Below are positions 1 through 10,859 of a stretch of DNA of 64,000 nt, piece by piece. This DNA is from Limnanthes douglasii subsp. nivea (taxonomy: Eukaryota > Streptophyta > Magnoliopsida > Brassicales > Limnanthaceae). Under the pieces are notes generated by a model, which worked only from the letters and a program-made list of their open reading frames with translations, was not told where the DNA came from and did not search any database. How positions within the stretch are numbered: the first letter of the stretch is position 1; the number at the start of each line of letters is the position of its first letter. Made by a program: the position numbers and the translations under genes. The DNA is taken from NCBI GenBank assembly GCA_036936605.1, contig JAUPFV010000004.1, positions 64,380,352 to 64,444,351 of the forward strand, read 5' to 3'.

Positions 1-93
1 TCATTCAACTTCTCCTCAGCTTCAACCTTTTTCTGAATTTCGGCCTTTAATTTATCCTCAACCTTAACCTTAGCTTGAAGTGTAGCCTTTATA
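1..93 (-). pseudogene. Fragment of a lysine/glutamate-rich coiled-coil coding sequence at the window edge
   Basis: Read on the minus strand, the first ~90 bases stay open and encode a charged heptad-like stretch with motifs such as KVKVEDKLKAEIQKKVEAEE. The frame meets a stop (TAA) just upstream and runs off the left edge. The composition is typical of coiled coils. No family can be named from so short a piece; it could be an exon or a transposon remnant. Confidence 0.25.
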
Positions 94-3000
94 TCTTAAT
101 CATCTTTAAGAGGTTTTATAGTAACCTCCAGTACTGGTCGGAGATTTAGAAGGTAAAAGGTTTGATTCTCACAATATTGTGTAACATTATTAAGACATTT
201 AACAAGTTATAGGACAAAGTATAAGTAATTCAAATAAGCATAAGCATATAACATACACACAAAACAAATGCATCCAGTAATATAAGTTTACATGTATCTT
301 GGCCAATTCTTTTGAACAAAAGTGTGTTGGTAGTTTCCTCTTACTAATTAAAATAATAAATTGGTCGACTACATACAAAATATGACTAAGTAAAAAACAC
401 ATCTATTAAAATTGAGGAAGTTACAAACAAAAACACATTAGCCCATAAATAATGTTGACTTATTATCTTCTTCATATGTAGACCATCAATATTTTTGGAC
501 TTGAAATATGGATATACATCTAAAGATCTTTTAACATAGTTCATCAAGCTTTAGGGCTAGTCTTTATTGCACTTTTTGTGAGACACAAAATTTCTAGCTT
601 CGGCAAGACTACTCTACAGGCCACTAACAGTAAAATTTATATGAACCAAAAAGGCTTCATGGGAACAGCACCATTATTAGAAAGCCTCCCCAATCATACC
701 GCATTGTTATTTAAACTATGGTGTCTGACTCATGTATGTTTTCTTATTAACTAAAGATGTTATCGAGAACAAATATAAACAAAATTACATTTATAAACTA
801 CAAAGAAATCATAATAAAATCACATAAAGATAAAAAGACTTTGCAACATCCAACTACATGAGCAAAATACATTATTATTTTAATGTTTGATCTCATAGTC
901 GCCCGGGATAAAAAAAATGTTTTCCATATATTTCTATAATCATGAAGGTTTTTAGGATATTCACTCGATTATCCTTGATAAATTAAAATAATTTATTGGT
1001 TTTCCTACTTAAAACCTTCATCATCGCAAAAAATTCTTAAAACTAAAATGCTCATACACTCGTTGAGCAAAGATTATGACTGTCATTAAAATCCTCCAAG
1101 CATTCTTCACAAAATGACTTGGGAAAATATAAGTTTCCACAAAGAACTTTAATAAGTCTCAGCTAAATAATAATTAAATACCCATTTTTAAAATATATGT
1201 GAAAGATACGACTTTATGTGCCCGTACATCTAACGAGGTTTCCTCAACTACGAGTAACCAAATAAGAACACTGGAAATAATCCTCATATCCATTTTTTGT
1301 ATTGATCTTTATTTTTAATATTAACATACATGTATTTAGGTGGGATCACATTATCAACTACATTCAATAATTCATAAAAATTAAGATCAGATCCTCTATT
1401 AGCTTTGGTTGGGGGAGTTAATGTATAATAATCAATAGGAGAAACCCTATGGAGGAGAGTGAGATTCCCATGAGCTAGATCATTGTCTGGAGGTAATACC
1501 GATAAATGAGTGTCATCAATGGTTTTTGGACGAATGCCACTTTATATGATGAGCACTGCAAATCAACATTTTTCTCATATATTGTAAGAGAAAAAGTCCT
1601 ATTATGAGCACTTGTGCTATGATTTAGGATATATGAGTAATCGTCATCACATGACTATTTGATTTTATATTTCTTCTTATAGCCATTTTAGAAGAAAAAA
1701 ATCAAAATAAACTTTCAAAGATATGGAGTGAAAACATAAGCCAAAATCGAGAGAAGGCAGAAGGCGAACAAATCGTAAAATTGGAAGGTTTTCTAAACAG
1801 TTAAAATGAGGATGATAACTACGAATACTAAAATGTGAGTAGATTATAACCGTTTCATTTATTTTAACTAGCAATTCAAATTGTTTTATATATTAACGGT
1901 TAAGATCAAAATGCATAAAAAAATTAATAAGAAATGATGGCAAACACTTGCACGCGTGGAATTGAAAACACATCACATGTCTGCAACACATGTCATAACA
2001 ACACTCTTTCTTGAGTAACATATGGAGTTTATTACCTTCAGCCCTCCAACTTTTTTATATTTTCCAATTTCATTAAGAACAGAAAAAATAAAGCTTTGGC
2101 CATACGTCAAATTAAAAATAACGAATTCAGTTACGATATTTTAAGATGAATTCCATCATGTGTACAACCACTTTAACGCATCATCTCATGTGGCTAGTCT
2201 TCTATTATTATTTGAAAGTATTATTATGATACTTATATATATCTAAAGGAAATTCGAAGAAGGGTTTACAAAGCAATTTAAAGTAATTTGTTCGAAGTAT
2301 ATTCTTTTTAACTTTATGCCATTTCATGGTGAAAGTGCTCTAATGAGGCAAATAAAAGGTTAGTAGATATGAAGAATCTTACGAGTTCATCTTTAGTTTA
2401 CTTATTTGTCGGCTCGATAGACATTTATTGGGCTTGAATTTTCAGAAGCAAATGCAACGACATAAACAAGATCCTGTCATTTTATAAAGAATAATGACCC
2501 TTAAATATTTTCATCCTTTCTCGATGCTCTCATAAGAACTATAAATACTACTCATATTGTATAAAATATTAGGTAAAAAAAAAGACTCATTGAGTTATAA
2601 CTTGAAGATAATAAAGATTGGGTCAAATATATAATCAATTAAGAGATTTATAACTTAAGATTATGTACAAAGCTATTAATTATGCAAATATTATATTAGT
2701 TAAGGATAGATAATATCTCATGTTAAATACGATGTTGTCTTCCTTATATGAGGTATTCGTAACTCTATAAATAAAAATTAAAAACCACGAAATAAATGGT
2801 CGTATTCTCATTTTATTATTATTATACTTCATTTTCATGCAATTCTACATCCATATCTACTTATCCAATATATGTATATGAATTATTTTTTCTCCTATCA
2901 AAGTATTTCCATTCTCTAAATTGATTTTATGTATATACATAGAAATAAGATTTAGTGTTGTGATTTGATTTCAATCCTAAGTGTGCGCCTACACTCTTAT

Positions 3001-5640
3001 ATTAAAACTTGTTACATTCAAAATTTGTTTTGCTCGATAATATAACGAAATAGTAATAATAGTTTATGATAATAATAAAAATAATATTTTTTCTCGATCG
3101 AGAGTTTAATTTTCAATAATTATATGAAGGTAATGGTTGGTTTCATACAAGGTATAGAAATTATATTTGTAACAATGAATGATTTATTAGAAATATATAG
3201 GTCGATTCATGCTTAATTATCTATTTAGTTATTGTTAATAAACGGTCCAATTAATGAGTAATCAAATAAATAAAATGGTAATAAATCAAACTGATAGATA
3301 AAAACTAATCATGGGGTAATTATCTAGATATCGGATCAACTTCGGGTTTTATGAACTATTGAACCAAAATGTTAATAATTAAGAATCATCATAAGCTTAA
3401 AGACTAATTAGGAAGAAAACAATTAGTCATAAAATGGTCCATAACCATAGTGCGGAATATAGAGGCATGAGTATAATTAAGTTTAAGTATAAATATTTAA
3501 TTTCATATTTATATATAAAGAATATACGGTTAATCATCCATTCGATGACTTAACCCAAAGCAAATCAAACTACACTACTAGTTAGAAAGATCTTTTACTT
3601 TTTTGTAGTATTTTTTCATTTTCTTGCTTCAAGATATAGAGACATAGATTCTTTATCAAAGACACAAAATTTGGTGATTAAGAGTTGAAGTGGCAAGATA
3701 AATGAAGCAACATAGACCATTGTTATATAAAATAATTGATATCATGTCTACACTGTCATGTAAGTGTCAATTTCATTATCATATTGATTCATATATTTTA
3801 AATGATTTGGTATACAACTCTATGTGTTTGGACGATCAAATATCTAACAATTGGTGTCTCGTCATATTATTGTCTTGTTAAAAGTGTATATGTTCTTTTA
3901 AATTATTGTCTCTTCAAATTTTAGACATATTCAAACTTTAAAATTTTAGACGATTTTATTTTTCAAGTTAAAGAAGTCAGACTCGTCAAATTACCAAAAA
4001 ATATGATTTATTAAATGCACATAGTATTGCATGCAATGTAACCTCTTCAATTTTTAACTTCAATTTCCTTATTAGTTCATTGTATGTACTTATTGAAATC
4101 GAAATAGACATGTGATTCGAAGATGCATTTAATTCTTGCATATATACTATTTTATGATGACAAACCTGGATTAAATATATATTTATTAATCCATTCATTT
4201 TATTATACACCACAACCAACATAAATAGTTAAACTATATTTTGTAGATGCCAAAATACGCGAGGATATAAAGTTTATACGTGCACCATAAATCCTAATTT
4301 GACTTTTATATATATATCCAACAAAAAAAATCATTGAATTTGAAAAACAAAATCCAAATGGAATTTACCTTAAATAAATATCATAAACCTTCCATTCATG
4401 ATTTAACTAAATATGATATAAATGTAATTATCAAACTAATAATACTTGACTAATTGGATAACACCAAAAATTGACTACATAATAGATGCATATTAACAAA
4501 AATTGAACAACATAAACTTTCTTATCGGCATAAAGAATAATTAAACTTCATGGCTTCACATCTCATTCTTAAATCAACAAAGAATTAAACAATTAATATC
4601 ATAATGAATATTAAATAAATAAAATAATAGATCAAAAATAAATAAATGAATTCAAAAGTTGATTACCAGTAGACTTGTAAAATTAATTCAACTCTTTCAT
4701 GTTATGATTTTAATTTTTTAACTAAACCGGAACTGAAATTGATTATAAATTAAAATTAGAATCAAATTTAAGTATTCGAATTTCAATTTGAAAACATATA
4801 TTAATTCAAGAACATAAATCAAAAGCTAAAAATTGAAAACCTAATTCAAAATAAGAATCATGATTGTTACATGGTTTTTGATTTTCTTGGAATATATATT
4901 GTGAAATTTAGAAAGCTAATCGATGAAAAATATTTAAAATCGCTCAAGAAAGAAGATTGAGAACCACCAGTATTTAAGGACGACCTATCATTTTATGCCA
5001 AGATAACTAAAGGGTGTATGTCGTATCAATACTTAATCGAATAAGAATACTAAATCGGAACAAGAAAATGAAACAAAATGAAATAAAAACCAAATTGATG
5101 AACACAAAATCAAAAGATCAAATCAAATATCATTGTAATTAAATGCTTGTGAAAACTTAATTGGAGAAGAAAATACTCTTACAATAGATACGATAATTAA
5201 AAACTAGGAACGATAGTAGCTGTTGCGATGTCGTAAACTAGAAAAGAAAGAAATTGTCATCATTTTTTTTCCATAATTTTTCTATCTTTATTGTAACAAT
5301 TTATTTTCTTTCAAAGCTTTTATCCTCTTAAAATATTAAACAATTTTTATTTTAAAAAAATGAGAAACAAGATAATACTAATTTGATAAGGCCTAAAACC
5401 TTATCATATACTAGAATAAGTTTTATAGGAAGAGAATAACACTTTTAGAAAGAAAGAAAAACTAGATAGATAAAAACAATTATTGTCAAGGAGAATCTTC
5501 TGTGAGATTAGACTTTTGGCCCTTATTTATACAGTTTATAATAAATTGTATATCAGTTATAATATTACAAGTGTAATTCAGTTATAACTACCTAACAAAC
5601 ATATTTTTAATAACCAATTATATGGTTACACGTATGCTCA
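94..5640. other. AT-rich intergenic DNA without a recognisable gene
   Basis: Very AT-rich sequence with frequent stops in all frames. I see no conserved protein, RNA gene or terminal repeat. The only long uninterrupted frame with coding-like composition is on the minus strand at about 1291-1542 (84 codons, no start Met, unassigned). Around 5510-5640 the minus strand has a TATA-like TGTATAAATAAG with flanking sequence that could be an old LTR, but no partner repeat was found. Confidence 0.5.
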
Positions 5641-7650
5641 TTTTTTATTCCTGAAGATGAAGTCTTGAAGATGAGTTCAACAACTGAGCATGACAAGGTC
5701 CTTAGAAAAATTCATCAACTGAACATGATGGCGTCGTTAGACGAGGTCTTTAATCGAGTATCACGAGGTCATTTACTAAAGAGGGGATCTTTAAATATTC
5801 ATCGTGTTTTATCATTATCCGTGTATTATATTCTCATCATGGTAAAAGATAGATGGATAACTTTCTCAGTACAAAAATTGGCAGATCGGTAGAGCAAATG
5901 CAATGTTACACAAAAGAAGGACGACGCATGAAATCTAACAAGTAGCAACAACAACTCAGACCATAAGATGGAACTAGCTAGTAGGATGTATCCACGTGTT
6001 GGTTGAAAAAATGAGTAGACACCCGCAATTAGTTAGGGAAAATATGAAGGAACCAAATATATGAGTAAAAAAAAATTCCATTAAGATATAATAGAAGGAC
6101 TACAGAGCATGAGGTAATACACATATTCAAATGGCAGAAACAACATCCATATCACAAGAAAAAATAAAAGAAGACTACATATACCGACCTTCACCTTTAA
6201 GAAACACAAAAAACAATAAGTTACGAAAAACAACAATACCAATAAATAACAACACAAAATATGGTATAGGATCCCGAGTCTGACTACCACCCTCAAAGAT
6301 TGTTGTTCATCCAACACAAGTATCAAACAAATCTTTGAGACAATAAGGTCATCATCCTTAGTCTCGATATTGGTCATTGGACAACCTTCTCACCAATCAA
6401 TACCTTATTTAACCTCCTAAACTTCTCGCGCGAGATTCTTTTGTATTTGTTTGTCTTCTCTAATAGACTCTTCAACCGAAGGGATTTAAAGCCAACAAAA
6501 TGAGGGACATTAGTAGTGGTAAAAGAAAAAGATTATTCTCTGTAAAAAACGACGTCCCGGTAAGAAACAATGTACTCCTCCATTATGAGCATAGATATTG
6601 ACATCCCCTCAAGAGCCAAATTGATGGTATATAAGTCCATATGGTTACAGACCATCAAGCCAACATTCTCCACTCTTTTACGATGATAAAATTGTATTTC
6701 TCTATGATGTAACGTATGAAATCAGTCGATACGACAACAAAAACAACATAAGGCGCCTATGGGCGGCTTTCGGGAGGAAGTGTGAGAATAGGGTGAAGAG
6801 GTAGAAAATCATCAAAACTAGCACCTTGACAAGGCTTTTTATCATTGGATACCTCTTTGGTAATTTGACTGACTAAGAAGACTTAGGAGACGAGGAACCT
6901 TTGGGAATAATGGTAATGGTAACTCGATCTGAGCCACGAACGGGTTGAGAGGCCTTAACGCATTAACTTTGCTTGGAGACTCGATACGGGAAGAAACTTA
7001 GTCCAAAATATGGAGTTTATAAAGTTATCGACCTCACATATATTAATGAAGTGACGCCGTGACTCAACGACATCGAGGTTACCATCAACGGGCGTGTAGT
7101 GATGGTTGAGAGAATATCACAAGTATGACGTTAATTCTTGTTGAGCTTTGGCATGCAAGACTGCACGTGATAAATATAATGTTAAAGGAGAAAATAGAAA
7201 AATGAACATGAGTCTCAAGGCCTTTAGCAAAGCATATTGTATTGACTAAAAGTCAAGAGAACATGGTCACGCGATGGATTAGTTACAAATGATCACGACC
7301 CACTCATGAAGATGTATTGAGACCTTTATTGCTTGTTTGATTTTTTTATATAATTTTTCTCCATATAGTAAAATAAGGACCGACTGATGTGTTTGAGATA
7401 ACAAAATGTGGTGAGCAAGGGATGCTTGGCTTGTTTTGCCATTATCTAGCTCTATGTCTTGTAAAGCTTATATATTTTCACCATCTTTTAATAACATAAT
7501 ATATTTTACATTATCTTGCAGGATAACCTTGCAGGATTCTGAAGGTGAGTTTTTTATGCTTGGCTTGTTTTGCCATTTTGAGTATGATTTGTGTCTTTTG
7601 ATGTGCTGATTCTGTTGTCTAAATTTCCTTATTGAATTATAATTAATTTC
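5641..7650. other. Decayed, less AT-rich stretch with no assignable gene
   Basis: The base composition shifts toward higher GC. The minus strand between about 7100 and 6080 reads in broken frames that look coding-like, with many stops. One minus-strand frame at 6081-6377 is hydrophobic enough to resemble membrane segments, but it begins inside broken sequence and matches nothing I know. It is probably the remains of a transposon or pseudogene. Confidence 0.3.
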
Positions 7651-7699
7651 ATATCTGAAATCCAGTTTTGATCTTGTTCTCGATGCTTTCTAGTGATAA

Positions 7700-8300
7700 A
7701 GGTTATTTGTTAAAGATTAGTTTGAGATTATTCTGAATTCTCATGGGTGGATTTCTTGAAGTTTGTAGATAAGTGACCCAAATGTAGGCATAGATTACAA
7801 TAATGGGGCCTATCTGCGTATCTAATTTCTTGACAATACCCATTTTTATCACTAAATATAATCCATACTTTAGTTATAGGTTCTTTCGAGATATCTACTT
7901 CCAAACATGTTTTACAACAATTAAATCGAGCCTTGTTTTTCTCTGGAACCCATATTGAGAGAGAATTTCCAATTGTTTTGGCAATGTTTCTTACTGTATT
8001 TTGGTTATATATGAACTCTAGTAAGTTTGGAAAAATTTCTATATCGAAGTTATAGTTAATTCTTTATGTGGGTTGGAGTTTGGATCCCATCTTAATAGCA
8101 TCGTGGTTTTGTCTTCAATAGTTCAAGCGTTGTCGACTCTAAAGATGTTTTAGGTCTTTGTTTTAGAGTCTAGTTTTATGAAAATATGTCTTGGATCCCA
8201 ATTTGAAACTAAAAATTCACTTTTGAATTTGAAACCTTTTAAGAACTTATGAATTGTCTCTGTTTTTTTGTCATCCTAAAGCAAACTTTCCCAAAAGTGT
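7700..8300 (-). pseudogene. LINE ORF1 remnant (DUF4283 plus zinc knuckle)
   Basis: Minus-strand frames encode pieces typical of the first ORF of plant LINE retrotransposons, an RNA-binding nucleoprotein. A WDPRHIFIK segment is followed by VWIIFSDKNGYCQEIRYADR and then a CCHC-type knuckle, CNLCLHLGHLSTN, in which the last cysteine position is phenylalanine (near 7775-7800). Stops and frameshifts separate the pieces. The order, a DUF4283-like region followed by a zinc knuckle, is that of the family. A second remnant of this kind lies at 23.6-30.2 kb, so the family is repeated locally. The reverse transcriptase part was not found nearby. Confidence 0.6.
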
Positions 8301-8989
8301 GAATTTGGTTGAGTCTTTTAGTTTTTTTTATTAGTATCAGAAAATTGAGTGTGATGATAACATTTTTTAGTTAAAAACTTAACTTCCTCATGAGCCATAT
8401 CCTTAAGTTTTATTCTTATACAATCTACATGTGATTTTGTGGAACTCTGTATCTACTGATTTCCTTGGTATTTCTGACTTTGTATATTTGGTGATATTTA
8501 GTCAAATATTGGGTTTAATCTATTGTTAATATATTTGATATTGTTTCCATTATGTATTTGGTCTTCTTTGTTGCCTTATTGAGATTTTCTTAGAACTGAA
8601 AATTATGTTGTTTTTGTTGATAAGATATCATGGGTATTATTTGATGAGACTATGTTTCCCTTGATTTGTAGATTATTCCTTGAAGTTCTGTGAACAATTG
8701 GGTTTTGTAAAATTGATGAATATGTAATGGAAGAATCTTTCATTCTTCCATTAGACTTTCCAATTGGCAATTGAGTTGTCGTCGGACTCTGATCTTCGAT
8801 GATTAAATAAAAATAGAGAACGAGAATTCTTTATTAATTAGTTTAGTTTAATTTTATTAATTATTATAAAATAAAAATGGTAAAATAAAATAACTACTCA
8901 AATCTAGTATCGGTAATATAAATATTACATTAAAAGAAGAGCTCTTAAATAATTGTGTAATTTTCTTAAACAACTTGAGTAATATTTTA

Positions 8990-9790
8990 CATTGAGAATA
9001 AAATAAAAATATACGAAAACCCAAAAATAATATATAAACACAACCTACTGTAAGTTCACTAGTTATAAAAACTAGTTTAAAATAAGTTATGAAAATAAAA
9101 ATAATAAGAGATAAACAATATATAAACATAAAAACCTACTCCAAACCCATAAGCTATGAAAACTAGGTTAAAATAAGTTATGAAAATCCAAAAAGAAAAC
9201 ATAAAAATAGTTCATAACCTACTCCAAATCTATAAGTTACAAAAACTAGTTCAAAAAAAGTTATGAAACCCAAAACAAACTTAAATAGTGCATAACCCAC
9301 TGCAAGTCCATGAATTGTACAAACTAGTTTAAATAAATTATGAAACCCCAAAAACAACAAATAAACAGTTCATAGCCTATTGAAAGTCCATAAGTTACGA
9401 ATACTAATCTAAAAGTTTAGAACGTAATATAAGCTCAATAGTTGTAAACCTAGTTCAACATGAGTTGCAAATATTATAAAATATCACATAAATAGTCATG
9501 AACCTACTGCAAGCCCACGAGTTGCGAAATGTATTAAAATAAGACGTGAAACCGAAAACAACACATAATTAGTTGATAACCTAAGTACGAGCCTAAGAGT
9601 TATGAAACTAGTTCAAAATAAGTTGTAAAAACAACACGTCAACAATTTCCAACACATCAACAATTTCCAACCTATTGGAAGTCAAGAAGTTGCAAAAACT
9701 AGGTCAAATTAAGTTGTGAAAACCCAAAAATTGAACATAAACAATTCATAACCTATTGCAAGTCAAGAACATCATAAAAATAATATAAAT
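8990..9790. repeat. Diverged tandem repeat, unit ~80 bp, about nine copies
   Basis: The motif cataacctactgcaagtc, followed by a variant of agttacgaaaactag and aaaataagttatgaaa, recurs near 9046, 9133, 9213, 9292, 9372, 9500, 9580, 9668 and 9749. Spacing is mostly 79-88 bp, with one larger gap. Copies differ by many substitutions and small indels, so the array is old. Open frames on the minus strand here are by-products of the repeat. Confidence 0.75.
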
Positions 9791-10029
9791 TAACAAAAAA
9801 TACAAAGTTTCAATGAAAGTAGAAAATCCATGATGTTGCGAACCGTTGAAATTTGAAAATAATAAAAAATAATTAAAATGTTTATATCCATATTAATTTA
9901 TTAATTTTACACATTGGTAGCAAAAAAGATAACAAAATAAAAAAGAACCGAAATCTTATGATACAAAACCTATAAAATAAAAAAAAATTAGGATTGTATT
10001 TTTAAAAAATTAACAAAAAATTTACCTTT

Positions 10030-10399
10030 TGGTTTGGTTTATTTTGGGTTGGGGGTAGTTTGGTAAAGTGTTTTGGTAAGTTTAAAGTATTTTGTGTTTG
10101 ATGTGAGGAATAGTGAGATAATTAAGCAGCCTGCTTATATTAAATGTTGATCACCCTCATTAATGAGAGTGGTTTGGGTATTTATACTCTTAATTTAATG
10201 ACCCAAGGGCTTACCGTGTCAAGTTATGAAACCTGGTCAAGTTTAAGGACCCATTAGTCTTTTAAGTCGATTACCAAATAGCTTAGTCAAAAGGTGTTTT
10301 ACATTTGTCATGTTCGGATTTTTTAGTGGAATGTTATGGTCCGAATTACCCCTTTCCGGATTAAGTAGTGGGTTGTGTATGAAGTATCCGAACTCATCA
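10030..10399 (-). repeat. 3' LTR of the 10-20 kb Tat element
   Basis: Direct copy of 19482-19851. On the minus strand it starts TGATGAGTTCGG and ends CCAAACCA. It is the 3' LTR because the coding strand is minus and the polypurine tract abuts its inner edge. Confidence 0.93.
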
Positions 10400-10416
10400 G
10401 TAGCCCCTTTTTTTAG
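10400..10416 (-). other. Polypurine tract (plus-strand DNA priming site) of the 10-20 kb element
   Basis: The minus strand reads TAAAAAAAGGGGCTAC directly before the LTR start TGATGAG. The same GGGGCTAC-TGAT junction occurs in the 35-45 kb element, which supports this boundary. Confidence 0.8.
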
Positions 10417-10762
10417 GCCTCACTAAATATTTTTGGTAAGGCTAACAAATCTACAAATTAATATCAACTTCATCTGATCTGCTCGTGTCGTCCAGACTAA
10501 GAAGTTCACTTTTAACACTAACCCAGTTCGAAATTTGTCAGGACTGGTTTCTCTTCCCAGAATTCTAAGAGTTTTCTTCTTGGATCGTGGGACACGTGTC
10601 AATATTTGGTTCGACCTACCAACCGTCATTTTTCCTAGACCGGCGCACCCACTAAGTCTATAAAGTTACCTAGGCATTTGATTCTTCAAACATTTGCGCA
10701 GCCTTTAATCATTGCAAAAACTCTCTTAAATTTCTCCTAGGTAACTGTTACTTTTTTACTGT

Positions 10763-10773
10763 TATATAAATAC
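10763..10773 (+). promoter_or_regulatory. TATA box of the antisense gene in the 10-20 kb element
   Basis: TATATAAATAC lies 87 bp before the ATG of the antisense gene at 10860. The intervening leader is pyrimidine-rich, as in plant 5' UTRs. The counterpart in the 35-45 kb element is CTATAAATAC. Confidence 0.6.
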
Positions 10774-10859
10774 TCTTTTACTATTTCATTGTCTTCCACA
10801 CTCAAAGTTTTTCTAGAGAGACATTCATCTTTACCTCCAAATCGTTATTAAGAGATTTT

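Noticed and set aside
6081..6377. Hydrophobic 98-codon frame resembling a membrane protein
   Set aside because: It starts inside stop-rich decayed sequence, has no recognisable family, and AT-rich minus-strand DNA readily gives Leu/Phe/Val-rich frames.
8857..9360. Minus-strand hydrophobic frames
   Set aside because: They lie in the ~80-bp tandem array and follow its period.
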